A stretch of DNA of 64,000 nucleotides from Rhynchonema sp. JSB1_4 (GCA_030248065.1 JASAMV010003703.1:1-64000); one strand, 5' to 3'. Numbered from the stretch's first letter, positions 37,217 through 48,188 are shown. The notes: generated from the letters alone by a model not told the origin. Program-made: numbers and translations.

Positions 37217-37443
37217 TAGGGGGGAGAATTGGGGGCAAATTCTCAAGTGGGGGAGAATTGGGGGCAAAGGAAAAAAATGGCCCATTTTGCTTCTGCTGTT
37301 GTGTCAGACTATAGTGTGGTGTTTAGCGGTAAGCCTAAGGCCTACTTGATGTTTCACGAGGGAGAATTGGGGGCAGGTGGGGGAGAATTGGGGGCAAAGG
37401 GAGAATTGGGGGCAAGTGGGGTAGAATTGGGGGCAAGGCAAAA
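37217..37443 (+). repeat. G-rich tandem array GGGGGAGAATTGGGGGCAA
   Basis: Clustered copies of GGGGGAGAATTGGGGGCAA and shortened variants. Many runs of four or five G on one strand make this a strong G-quadruplex candidate. Confidence 0.8.
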
Positions 37444-37469
37444 TTGGACTCTAGTGTGATGGTTGGGGG

Positions 37470-37665
37470 CTAAGCCTAAGGGTTACGGTAGTGGCTTACG
37501 GTAGTGGGTTACGGTGGCTGGTTACGGTAGGTTAGTTACGGTAGGTGGTTTTCAGTATCATACTGTTACGTTGTGTACTGCATTGTGTTAACTTGTGCTC
37601 ATTTTGCTAGATTACGGTAGGGTACAGTAACCGGGTTACGGTAGGTGGTTTGTGGTAGCAGTATT
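37470..37665 (+). repeat. Degenerate TTACGGTAG array
   Basis: Repeated GGTTACGGTAG(T/G) units, more than ten copies with spacer variation. A single related GGGGTTACGGTAA occurs at 43.63 kb. Confidence 0.7.
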
Positions 37666-38104
37666 ACAGTATCCCGCAACTTACTGTAAGGTCTAAACGC
37701 AACCCCCACCTTTTTGCGCGCTTAAAACCTAGAGTTTTTGGCTTTCATGCGTCATTTTTGTCATGTGTTCTTTTTTGTGCGTCATTTAACTTTTTTAACT
37801 TTTAACATTTAGCTTTTTTAACACGATAAACTACAAAAAATTCCTCTCCTACCCTGAAAATTTCAGCCCAATCGGACCATGCAACTGCGAGAACGATCCA
37901 TTACAATATTTCAGTTTAACACAAATCATGAACCGCCAAGGCAAGATAGCATCAGCTGGCACCATACGTTTTTGGCAGAATTCCAATAAGGCAAAATTCC
38001 AACAAATCAGCGTGGGCTAATACACAGCGGCATAGGGGAGCATCATTTCTGGCTGCGTAGGCGTAGAGAGGTCGGTTTTTTGGGTTTTTTTATGTTTGTC
38101 ATGT
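37666..38104. other. Unassigned spacer before the LINE 3' end
   Basis: No ORF and no recognisable repeat apart from isolated TTACGGTAG-like fragments at its left edge. Confidence 0.3.
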
Positions 38105-38554
38105 GTTGCTGGTTTTATTTATTTTATTTTTATTTGAGTTTTTGCACCTGCAGTGCCAGGTGAATGCAAACGCCCGCAGGCAATGTGGCAAATCCTGTTA
38201 GAAAAACATGAAAATCTAACGTGAATTGAAATCACAGATTCACGATGTACATGTATAAATAAGCAAAGTACAGTCGTATTGTCCAGTAAATACTGAATTG
38301 TTACAGAAATTGCATACATAACATTTCGGAACATGATCGTGCAGATCAACCAGAATTTTCCATGACTCATTTGAATGGTGTGTTGGTGGTCAAGGCCTGG
38401 AACTTTAAGAACTCAGATATGTACAGTGATAACATCGATGAAGTTGATGGTACATGATGAATTTCTGGACCAACCTGTTATCGAGGGGGTGGGAATTACC
38501 GTACGTCCAAGTTCAGTGAGAGTGGTCAACTGTACAGCTGTGACTCGAAGACAG

Positions 38555-40297
38555 CTAAATGTCTAGGTCTGAAATTGTATTGTTGTTTATTGATGTCAGG
38601 TTATTTAGAACGTGGTCAAACAGCTCATTCGAAAGAACGGTTTTCTTGAATTTGGAATAGGGAAGGTCGATCGCAGCCTGTGGTAGTGCGTTGAACATCA
38701 GTGCTGTTGAATACATGGCACTTTGCTGGTATCGCGTCGTGTTCGGCTTGTCCAATTTGATCGATTTCGTGTGGTTGGTTCGTGCGCTGGTTCGGGTCTC
38801 ACATTCACTCAGAAGAGTGAACAGCTCGGGCAGACTAAACCTGATTCCATTAACATATTGATAGACTGTACAATGTCCGATTGCGAATACTTGTCTGTGG
38901 AATGGGAGCAACCCAACAGCCTTGAGCAAATCATTGTATGACGTATCACGCTGCCAATTATTCAGGATATCCCTGCAAGCAAACTTTTGGGTGCGCTCAA
39001 TTGTGATTTTGTCACATTTTCTGATTGGATAGCTTGAGCCACAACCATAGAGCATTACGGATTGCAACAGAGATATATACAGGCATTTCAGACTATTTAT
39101 TGGCACACTGCCACGGAAGGCTCTAGTCAGGAACCCAATGGTCTTTTTTACCCTAGCGCTTACATTGTGACAATGCAGATTGTAGTTCAGGTGTTCATCG
39201 ACCAGTATGCCCAAGTGTTTGTATGAATTAACTTGTTCAATATTTGCACTGTTTATAACAATATCCACAGTGGGCCTGGTTGAGTGCATGCGTCGGAACA
39301 CAACGAGTTTGGTTTTCTTTTCATTCACTTTCAGTTTCATTTCACTTTTACCTTCAAAGAAGGCGGTGATTTGGTCAATGTCAGTTTGCAAGTGAGAGAC
39401 ACACTTGTCTGTAACAGCTGGGTGAATGACTACAAGATCATCAGCAAATTTGATCATTTTGGTGCTAGTACTAAGCGTCAATTTGAAAATACTGTTCACA
39501 TAAGCAATGAATAGTAATGGTCCCAGTACATTTCCTTGCGGTACTCCGCTTGTAATGTTTATCATTTCGAATTTGGACTTCCCGACACGAAAACACATTT
39601 TGCGATTTGAGAGATAACTCCGTAAGAGCAAAATAAAATAGCTTGGAATCGGGTAGTCAGTGATCAGACAGTTGATCAATGAATTGAAAGGAACCGTATC
39701 AAACGCCTTTGATAAATCAATAAATGTGGCATAAACGAAAGGGTTTTTGTCCAGTTCACTGGTTATTAGTGAATCAAAATGCCATAGTGCATCACTGCAG
39801 CCTCTTCCTGTCCGAAACCCGAATTGAAACCCACTTAGCTGTGGTTCAATGTACGGTAATAGAACCTTGTATATATGCCTTTCGAAGCACTTTTCTGTGA
39901 TATTTAACAGACTTATCGGCCTGTAGTCATTAAAGTGTTGAGGGCGTGGTACTTTAGGAATGGGAACTGTGATTGACTCTTTGAACTCATCTGGTATAGT
40001 ACATTCTTTCTGGCATCGTCTAATTAGACAGCACAGTGCAGGTGCTATTACCGGAGCCAACTCCTTGAGTACAACAGGTTTTAGTTCGTCGATGCCAGGA
40101 GATTTATTGAGTTTCAATTTGGAAAGAAAGCTCTTGACAAATTCCACGTCACATAGTTCAGTCTCAGGGCACTCCAACTGCCCTATTGGCTCCCTCCCAG
40201 GTTGGCCTGTTTTATTCCAGACACTTGCAAAGTGTTTGCGAAATTCTCTTGCCTTCAACACTTCATCAGTAATTAACTGTCCATCTTTGTTGTGCAA
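38555..40297 (-). pseudogene. LINE reverse transcriptase
   Basis: 580 codons from an internal ATG; the frame is open upstream toward the endonuclease. RT motifs: SITVPIPKVPRPQHFNDYRP, FQFGFRTGRGCSDALWHF, FIDLSKAFDTVPF, GVPQGNVLGPLLF (about 250) and the active site KFADDLVV (about 284). The C-terminal thumb is present. Catalytic Asp residues are intact, but the gene is cut off from its endonuclease by a frame change around 40.3-40.49 kb, so the whole ORF2 is non-functional unless that is a sequencing error. Confidence 0.8.
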
Positions 40298-40485
40298 AGC
40301 AGGGATGTCAGATTTGATTTTTCCCTGTACTGCGTTGACATGTTGCCAAACAGTACGTTCTTGCAGTCCTTTTTTGAACGTATTGGCGTGAAAGTCTTTC
40401 CTGCATTGGCTTTCTAACTTCTTTATTTGCGCCTTCAGTTTTTTGACGTAAAATTTTGGCGATCGTTTGTCTCTTTTTGTGGTTT

Positions 40486-41418
40486 TTAGCCAATTATCAT
40501 ATGCTTGGTTTTTTTCCGCGTTAGCTTTTCGAGGTCACGGGTAATCCATGGCTCCCGCTTTGGTTTGTTCGTAACTGGGAATGTTTTGAACTTTGTATTT
40601 TGGTTAACGTGGAACGTTATCGTGTTGTTGAACCGCTGAAGTGCAGCATTGACATTAGGAGCTTCCGTCACCATTTTTGGCAAATTCTTTGCCGTGATTT
40701 CTTCTCTGACGTAGTTCCAGTCTGTCTGGTGATACATAGGCACCCGGGAGTATTGTCTGTTGTTAACACCTTGGTCGGGGATGATAAGTTTTGCTGACAC
40801 AACAGCATGACTTTTTTCAATGGGTGTTTTGAGCTGAACTTTTGTTGTTAACGTTTCAGACACAAATAACACGTCGAGCAAACGCTTTTCATGTGTTGGT
40901 TCCGTGACTCTTAGTTCCAAGCCATATTCCTTTAATGACAGCAGTAGGTCTGCTGATTCATTTTCGGTCAGACAGCAACAGTTCCAACCGCCTCCAAATA
41001 TGTAGTGGTCGTATTTACCATCAACTTGACTCAGAAACGAGGTAACACCATCAACAAAGTCATTGATGGAACAAGCATGAGGCCCAGTAGGTGTTGGGGA
41101 TCGATAGCCATTTAGTACAAGGATTTTGGATTTTCCAACAGTGATTGCGCACAGGCATACTTCCAAGTCTTTGATGCTGGAGTTGCTATACTTTGGAAGA
41201 TATGGATTCAAATTCTTGCGAACATACGTAGCAACGCCGCCACCATTTTCATTTCGTCTCTTCTCAAAGAGCACATAACCATGTAGATCAAATTTGCCCA
41301 TGGTTGTCTCTCCGAGTTTAGTTTCTTGAAGCATTAAAATATCAGGTTTATCGGCGGCAATATGGGTTTCAATTGTGTGAATTTTCCTCTTAACGAGTTG
41401 ACATTTATTGTTTCGCAC
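40486..41418 (-). pseudogene. LINE AP-type endonuclease, main part
   Basis: 310 codons with KPDILMLQETKLGE (catalytic Glu), a G-rich NENGGGVATYVRK loop, YIFGGGWNCC where GGDFN is expected, and SHAVVSA where SDH is expected. The Asp of GDFN and the Asp of SDH are both replaced while the His remains. Nicking activity should therefore be lost. The N-terminal strand (INVNSLRGK) lies in a different frame at 41.40-41.34 kb, showing one more frameshift. Confidence 0.8.
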
Positions 41419-41558
41419 AGAATTTCAGTGGTTTTGTGGCTTCTCGTATCGGTAGTGCACTTCTTTGACTTCCGTGCTCGCTTTGTGGTCATGTGTTCAC
41501 CACTGTTAGGTGCACGTTTGCATGTTTGCACGCTTTGTGGTGGTTTATGTGTTGTCAC
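41334..41558 (-). pseudogene. Endonuclease N-terminal strand, out of frame
   Basis: The short frame ends in ILCETINVNSLRGKF, the typical first strand of a LINE endonuclease, preceded by a basic linker (KRARKSKKC). The next part is in another frame from about 41.40 kb. Confidence 0.6.
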
Positions 41559-41872
41559 ATCCCTGTTTGTCTTTACTGCAATGGAGCAGTTGGATTGTAC
41601 TTGCTGTTGGATTTACTGTTGTACTGTCCGGGCTTGAAATTTGAGCGATTGCTTTGTGATCAGGCGCTCAGCGAACAGACAGACAATTGGGCCACAGTTG
41701 ATACTGTCCGCCTGTGACTTGGAATGCATGGGACGGTCAGAATGAGCCCTTTAGAACCAGTTAGCTTGTACCAGACGATACACGGGTTCATTTCAAGTTC
41801 GACATTAAGTTTCGGTTCAGAGACCTACCAGGTTTGATTTCCTGATAGATGCCATCATAATATGTGCCAACA

Positions 41873-42190
41873 TTAGTGTCTTTGTTCACACACAGTAACG
41901 CCCAATGATTGTAACCGCGAAACACGGGTATGAATCAGAAATTGCCAGTCTGTGTGTTCAGACAACAAAGGAACACTCTGAGCGGTTCCCATATCGTCTG
42001 AATAGTGCCAGATTTTGGCACCGACTGCTGTGTATTTATCAGACAACTGCAGGACACGCAGTTTCAACGTGGCGTTGATAATTGCATCGTGCCACCATTT
42101 GTCATTTATATTTTCTTTGGAACCCGTGAAATCTGGTTCAGAACGTCGTGTGGACCGTTCATTTGGCCGTTTACAGGCCTTGTCAATCAT
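41873..42190 (-). pseudogene. LINE ORF1, C-terminal fragment
   Basis: About 105 codons in line with ORF1 by position and codon style (WWHDAIINATLKLRVLQLSD). No zinc knuckles are visible. Separated from the preceding fragment by a frameshift near 42.2 kb. Confidence 0.5.
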
Positions 42191-42224
42191 TTTTGACTTA
42201 TTGTTTTGCTGGGCGCGTTCTTGT

Positions 42225-42769
42225 TCACTGATCGTTTTTTGGCGGACACTGTAACCCAGTCCCCACTGTTAATATTTGATTCGACCATGCACGTGTCCGA
42301 GCTACATTCACTTGACATAGTGGTCTGATTCTCTGCTTGCACAGCAGTCGTCGGTACCAGGGATGATACCACTGACTACCATTGTTTGGGTCATGAAATG
42401 CCCAGTTTTCAGTGCATTCATAAATTTCGCTTTGACAGTTCATGTAAACTGAGTTGTCGTCATCAACACCTGCGTTTGGCACATCTTTTTGCAATGCCTG
42501 AAATCGGCTTGCTTTATTTGCATCGCCTGGAGTCGATATGGTAGCATGCAAAGCCTGGAATCGGCTTGCTTTATTTGCATTACCTGGAATCGGTGTGCTT
42601 GCCTGCAAAGCCTGGAATCGGCTTGCTCTATTCACAGCACCAGAATTGAGTGTGCGATTTTGTGTTGTATAGTTATTGGTGGCAGCTGCTGTTGGTGATG
42701 TATTTCGTACTATTTGAGTTGAATTGGTATTATCAGGAACCCGGGTGGCAGTTTCTATTTCAATTGTAA
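42225..42769 (-). pseudogene. LINE ORF1, central fragment with ASRFQAL repeats
   Basis: Open frame continuing upstream of its first ATG. It holds three tandem protein repeats of about 18-19 residues, each containing (N)KASRFQAL, followed by an acidic stretch. The frame is lost near 42.37 kb, where another frame (VSSLVPTTAVQAENQ) takes over. Confidence 0.55.
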
Positions 42770-42785
42770 CGAGTTACAAATTGTA

Positions 42786-42938
42786 CGGTTGATTTTTGAA
42801 TTGGTCATATCATTCGATATCGTTGTTTCTGTTTTTTCGACCAGCGCAAAAGTTGTTCACAATGCACATGGGAGCAACTTTCACGCTGGTCGAACTAACA
42901 CAAACAATGAGATCGAAAGATATGATAAAACCAAAAAC
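42786..42938. mobile_element. Small inverted-repeat element inserted in LINE ORF1
   Basis: 153 bp that fold back over nearly their whole length, flanked by the 12-bp direct repeat TTACAAATTGTA (42774-42785 and 42939-42950). The LINE ORF1 frame continues on both sides. The core hairpin CCAGCGCAAAAGTTG/CAACTTTCACGCTGG is shared with 55.4 kb. Confidence 0.7.
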
Positions 42939-43482
42939 TTACAAATTGTAAGTTTTTATAATTGTACGAAATAGAAAGTGCCCCCAGGAATTGGCCCTGA
43001 GCTAACTGCCTGGAGCTGCCACCGGAACAGATCCTTGACCGACCTGTCCATCGCTTCGTTTTCTTTGCACGTCTTCGAAATCGTTTGTTTGATTGACCAA
43101 ATGGATGCTGTTTGACTTCACATTGCGATGCGGAACGCACATTGACTGTGGTTGCATGTCCTGGCACGGAGTGCGGGTGCAATTGCAAAGCTGGAATACC
43201 AGAGAATGTGTATGGTCCTTGAAACACTTGCAGAGGGTACATGAAGCAAAACGGTATCATGTAGAATGTCCATGAAATCAATGGATATGAGAACAACGTA
43301 GTGACCGGTGATGAGCAAAAGGTCAGGGGCGTATAACGATGATAGCCAGTCATTGTAGCAGCACACCGCACGTGGCACAAGTTGAATTTGAATTTTATTA
43401 ATTTTCGAACGAAATCGTTGACGGATTGCACTCCCGATTTTGGAAAACAGAAAGATAATTTTTTGCTCTCGAATGATACCAC
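42895..43482 (-). pseudogene. LINE ORF1, N-terminal fragment
   Basis: About 195 codons upstream of the inserted inverted-repeat element. It contains a basic patch (RFRRRAKKTKRW) compatible with RNA binding. The ORF runs into the insertion at 42.95 kb and stops inside it. Confidence 0.5.
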
Positions 43483-44205
43483 TTTTACGAGAAATGAAGC
43501 AGTTTGAATGATTTTATCAAAAAAAGTTCACTTAATGCGGTCGCTGCAGCACAGAGGCAAAAACTCGGGAGAGAGACGGGAGAGGAGGGGAGGATGATAA
43601 TGATAATGGCTGGTAGTCCATTGTGTTTTAGGGGTTACGGTAATTAAAGAACAACGCATTTACAGACCAATAACTGGAAATTCATTGAATTATTGTGCCT
43701 TTCGTGTCTATTGTATGGGAAATTGGTACCATATGGGACTGTTGGGAATTGGCAACCAACACATAGATAACAACGAATTATAGTCAGAATGTTATTGAAC
43801 AACGCAATAACATCCAATTTTGTTAAAATAGTGTAGGAACACGGGTATTAATGGAAATGGTTGCATGGTTGCATGGTTGCACATGGTTGACAAAAATAAA
43901 ATTAGATTGCTGCACAGCGATTTTTTCGGGGCTCTGAAACGGCCAAACTGTAGCCACAAAAGCCACAGCAACTGAAATTTTGTATGGTGCAGCGTTGTGT
44001 GTTGTATACATCAAACAGCCTGCCTGCGCGCGCGCTGCACCCAACATGTGGTTGGTAAAGAGGTACAATTTTAATACACGCGGGATTTTGATTTGGGCCA
44101 CAACTTGTGATAGGAATGACCCACTAATTTCGTCCAGCGTAAAAAATGTTTCCCTACACCTACTGACCAACGAGATCGTCGAAATTAGTGCGAAAACCTT
44201 ACGTA
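43483..44205. other. Unassigned spacer
   Basis: No supported gene; the ORFs are short and overlapping. Contains GGGGTTACGGTAA at 43.63 kb, a short repeat GGTTGCATGGTTGCA near 43.86 kb and a CGCGCG run near 44.03 kb. Confidence 0.3.
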
Positions 44206-44983
44206 TGTGGCCGGCTTCGACAAAGTCCTCCCCTGGCTGAGGCAGAAAAAAAGAAAGAGATTCGCTCGGTGACTTTTAGGTGTTCTCTTGTGTTTTTCGT
44301 GTGTGTTCTGAATTCTGTGAGACTGCGCTAACCCGTATTGATAAACGTGATATCGAGAATTGGCGAGAGGGATCGATCTGTGGACGTGAAAGGCGTGAAT
44401 CGCAACCCCGGAGTTGACCGCGCGTCACTCGGCGGGGCCTTTTGTTGAGGTTTGGATTTTGAGTGTTTTGTGTGTTCGACCGTGTTTGAGGCTTAGGTGG
44501 CCGCGCCCCGTCGTCAGTCACGCCGGTCGGGCCTTCCCGTGTCGTGCAAGGCCGTATCGTTGGGTGGGGAAGCCGTGTGGAGTGCCGCCTCGCCCTACGA
44601 TTACACTTGGTGAGCTCCAACTGAGCGAACGCGAGGGAGAAAGGTGGTTTCTGAGGTTCTGGGGGGAGCGTTTTGGGGGTTTTCAAAAAATCCTCTTGCT
44701 TTCCCGTTGCTAGATCTAGCATCCAAACAGCACAATTCCCATTCGCCGACCCGTCCGGAGTGAATTCAACGCCGGGCCCGAGCAAAAATCGATCAATCCG
44801 GAGTCAAAAACGCCGTTTTCCGCCGTTTCTGGGGGCAATTTGAGGCCAATTGTTCGATCGATCCCGACGGACAGCCTGGGCCGTGAAGGCGAAGCGGAGC
44901 GGATAAGCAGTAGAACATCGGTAGCAGGGAGCCGACACCTCGGCGCGAAGCAGGGGCACACCTATCCTGCAGCCGGGGCACAA

Positions 44984-44992
44984 CAGGTAAGT
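44984..44992 (+). other. Consensus splice donor in foldback left arm
   Basis: CAG|GTAAGTATT, a near-perfect 5' splice site with GT at 44987. The mirrored copy in the right arm (AATACTTACCTG near 47.40 kb) is equally intact, on the other strand. Confidence 0.45.
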
Positions 44993-45255
44993 ATTGACTA
45001 GGTACTGAGTTTATCCGGGCTTCTATTTTTTTCTGTTTTTTTGTGTGTGTGTGCTCGGATCCTCGACTTCACCGGCAGTAAAGAACAGGCTGTCCGGGCG
45101 CCACCGTAGTGCAAATCGAACGGGCACTACGGCCAACGCATCGCTACATCGCATCGCATCACTGAACGTCGGAAAGAACTCGAAAGGAGCAACAAGACAA
45201 CAAACAACAAGGAGGACAAGCGACCAGGATCGTCGGCCGCACTGTAGGATTGAGT

Positions 45256-45281
45256 TATAAAATACTGAAAAGTATTTTATA
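45256..45281. repeat. Hairpin TATAAAATACT/AGTATTTTATA
   Basis: Perfect 11-bp stem with a 4-nt loop. The right arm carries a related hairpin near 47.12 kb. Confidence 0.8.
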
Positions 45282-45318
45282 GCCAATCCGGAATAAAAAG
45301 AAAGACAGCGATTGGAGC

Positions 45319-45342
45319 ATTTTGTGCGAACAAGCACAAAAT
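45319..45342. repeat. Hairpin ATTTTGTGC/GCACAAAAT
   Basis: Perfect 9-bp stem with a 6-nt loop. Confidence 0.75.
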
Positions 45343-45378
45343 ACAAATTTATTGGAAAAATTGAGAGCATTTTTTGGG

Positions 45379-45406
45379 GGTTTTTGCATTTTTAGGTGCA
45401 AAAACC
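45379..45406. repeat. Hairpin GGTTTTTGCA/TGCAAAAACC
   Basis: Perfect 10-bp stem with an 8-nt loop. Confidence 0.75.
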
Positions 45407-45579
45407 ACAAATTTCCATCCACAGCTCTCAGTCATCGTCAGTGTGAGTTTGAGTGCTTGAACGTCGCACAAAAGGAGCATCGTTCGTCGGCAAAAGGAGC
45501 GAAGGACAACAAACGAACGAAGGACAACAACTCAGCCGACGCCCAGGACAGACGAGCAAACACGCTGCGCAAAACCGGC

Positions 45580-45935
45580 TGACCGTTTTTTATCGAATTT
45601 GACAAGGAGTCTTCGGCAGCTTTTCAACGGAGAATATTCGATCGAAAAAGGAATTAGGAGCGAGGATTCGACCAACAATAGTGGAAAAGGAGTAATTTAC
45701 TGGAAATTAGCCAGTAAAACGGGATCAACAACAACGAAATCGCCAACGCCCCACACGGACGGACAAACAAGCTGACCGATTTTTCATCGAATTTGAAAAG
45801 GACCAACCGCCCGCTTTCAACTTCGATTTTTGGACCAAAAAAGGAATCAGAAGCGAGGAATCGATCAACAAAAGCGAAAAAGGAGTGTTTTACTGGAAAT
45901 TTATCCAGTAAAACGATAACGACAACGACGAACAG
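45580..45935. repeat. Tandem repeat of about 190 bp inside the foldback arm
   Basis: GCTGACCG, TTTTTATCGAATTTGA, AAAAAGGAAT, GCGAGGA and a TTTACTGG/CCAGTAAA hairpin recur in the same order in two copies. The hairpins lie at 45697-45719 and 45888-45913. The right arm has the mirrored pair. Confidence 0.7.
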
Positions 45936-45945
45936 CTGCCGTCTT

Positions 45946-45969
45946 GGTCAATTTGTGCGATAATTGACC
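45946..45969. repeat. Hairpin GGTCAATT/AATTGACC
   Basis: Perfect 8-bp stem with an 8-nt loop at the inner end of the left arm. Mirrored near 46.42-46.45 kb. Confidence 0.7.
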
Positions 45970-45996
45970 ATTTATTCGCCCGCACGCGCGTCACCA

Positions 45997-46396
45997 TCCT
46001 GCCCTCGAAAAGTTGGTCGATCCTGTCGCAAAAAGTGTCCACGCCGATAATTCGTGACTCCAAAAAGCGTGAAGACGCAGTATCAGAAGGTTGTAGCCGG
46101 GTGTTGGACGGTTGCAGTCGGGCGTCGGTGCTGGTGAAAGTCAAACAAGCAAATGTTTGACTTTTGACGAGACTAGCGGCCTTTTTGCTGGTCGTCCTGA
46201 GCTGGTCGGCACGGGTTCACTTCAGCGGCAGTCCAAAATTGTCGTTGATCAGGCGACTGGCTGTTGTTGATGCTGTGGTCGACGTCCCTTTTCTGATGTT
46301 CCACCACTTTTTGTGCAAAATGGAGTTTTAGGTCCAAGTCACACAAAAAAGTGGCTACGGGGCGAAAAAACGACGAAACAAGCTCAAGCGGCGGAG
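45997..46396. other. Foldback spacer with two further hairpins
   Basis: The unique centre of the foldback. It holds AAAGTCAAAC/GTTTGACTTT (46137-46164) and CCACTTTTTGTG/CACAAAAAAGTGG (46304-46354), so even the non-mirrored part is hairpin-rich. Confidence 0.65.
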
Positions 46397-48188
46397 TGGT
46401 GACGCGCGTGCGGGCGAATAAATGGTCAATTATCGCGCAAATTGACCAAGACGGCAGCTGTTCGTTGTTGTCGTTATCGTTTTACTGGATAAATTTCCAG
46501 TAAAACACTCCTTTTTCGCTTTTGTTGGTCGATTCCTCGCTACTGATTCCTTTTTTGGTCCAAAAATCGTCGTTGAAAGCGGGCGGTTGGTCCTTTTCAA
46601 GTTCGATGAAAAATCCGTCAGCGTTTTTGTTCGTCCGTGTGGAGCGTTGGCTGTTTCGTTGTTGTTGATCCCGTTTTACTGGCTAATTTCCAGTAAATTG
46701 CTCCTTTTCCACTATTGTTGGTCGAATCCTCGCTCCTAATTCCTTTTTCGGTCGAATACTCTCCGTTGAAAAGCTGCCGAAGACTCCTTGTCAAATTCGA
46801 TAAAAAACGGTCAGCCGGTTTTGCGCAGCGTGTTTGCTCGTCTGTCCTGGGCGTCGGCTGAGTTGTTGTCCTTCGTCTGATTGTCGTCCTTCGCTCCTTT
46901 TGCCGTCGAACGATGCTCCTTTTGCGCGACGTTCAAGCACTCAAACTCACACTGACGATGACTGAGAGCAATGTACGAAAATTTGTGGTTTTTGCACTTA
47001 AAAATGCAAAAACCTCCCAAAAATGGCTCTCAAATTTGCAATAAAATTTTTATTTTGTGCCTTTTTCACACAAAATACTCCAATCGATTTGTTTCTTTTT
47101 ATTCCGGATTTGTCATAAAATACTTGATCAGTATTTTATAACTAAATCCTACAGTTCGGCCGAAGATCCTGGTTGCTTTCTCCTTGTTGTCCTTCGTCCT
47201 GTCGTCCTTCGCTCCTTTTCGGGTTCCTTTCGCGACGTTCTGTGTTGCGGTGCGTTGGCTGCTGTGCCTGTTCGATTAGCACAGCAGTGGCGCCCGGTCA
47301 GCCTGTTCTTTCACTGCCGGTGAAGTCGAGGATCCGAGCACACACACAAGAAATAACAAAAAAAAATAGAAGCCCGGATAAACTTAGTACCTAGTCAATA
47401 CTTACCTGTTGTGCCCCGGCTGCAGGATAGGTGTGCCCCTGCTTCGCGCCGAGGTGTCGACTCCCTGCTACCGATGTTCTACTGCTTGTCCGCTCCGCTT
47501 CGCCTTCACGGCCCAGGCTGTCCGTCGGGATCGATCAAACAATTGGCCTCAAATTGCCCCCAGAAACGGCGGAAAACGGCGTTTTTGACTCCGAATTGAT
47601 CGATTTTTGCTCGGGCCCGGCGTTGAATTCACTCCGGCCGGGTCGGCGAATGTGAATTGCGCTTTTTGGATGCTAGATCTAGCAACGGGAAAGCAAGAGG
47701 ATTTTTTTTTAAAACCCCCAAAACGCTCCCCCCAGAACCTCAGAAACCACCTTTCTCCCTCGCGTTCACTCAGTTGGGGCTCACCAAGTGTAATCGTAGG
47801 GCGAGGCGGCACTCTGCACGGCTTTCTCACCCAACGATACGGCCTTGCACGACACGGGAAGGCCCGACCGGCGTGACTGGCGACGGGGTGCGGCTTCCTA
47901 AGCTTCAAACACGGTCAAACACACAAATATGGCAAAGTCCAAACCTTCACAAAAGGCCCCGCCGAGTGACGCGCGGTCCACTCCGGGGTTGCGATTCACG
48001 CCTCTTCAGACCACAGATCGATCCCACTCGTTGATTCTCGATATCACGTTTATCAAACACGGTTAGGGCAGTCTCACAGAACTGGAACACACACTCAAAA
48101 ACACAAGAGTACACCTAAAAGTCACCGCTCAATCTCTTTCTTTTCTTTCTGCCTCAGCCAGGGGAGGACTTTGTTCAAGCCGGCCACA

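Larger units (their letters stand above)
38105..43482 (-). mobile_element. Near-full-length decayed LINE with A-rich 3' tail
   Basis: Minus-strand order: ORF1 fragments (43.48-41.87 kb), AP endonuclease (41.56-40.49 kb), RT (about 40.48-38.56 kb), 3' UTR and an A-rich tail (AAATAAAAATAAAATAAAT near 38.13-38.11 kb). Frameshifts separate the pieces, and a small inverted-repeat element sits in ORF1. It is distinct from the 28.6 kb LINE: different tail type and different RT sequence. Confidence 0.8.
44206..48188. mobile_element. 4.0-kb foldback with 1.79-kb arms
   Basis: The left arm 44206-45996 and right arm 46397-48188 are near-complete inverted copies of equal length around a 400-bp spacer. 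The outer ends are TGTGGCCGGC/GCCGGCCACA, giving TG...CA termini. The first 400 bp of each arm resemble the LTR/leader at 26304-26727. Further in, each arm has a consensus splice donor, a tandem repeat of about 190 bp and a series of small hairpins. The arms are not identical: indels and substitutions are visible throughout. That argues against a simple assembly mirror. No ORF of interest. Confidence 0.8.

Noticed and set aside
44414..47900. ORFs of 80-170 codons in the 44-48 kb foldback
   Set aside because: The same ORFs appear mirrored in both arms in unrelated frames, as expected from inverted duplication, and show no recognisable domains.
44206..48188. Assembly mirror artefact as explanation of the 4-kb palindrome
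   Set aside because: The arms differ by many substitutions and indels, so they are not a simple duplicated read; long reads would settle it.
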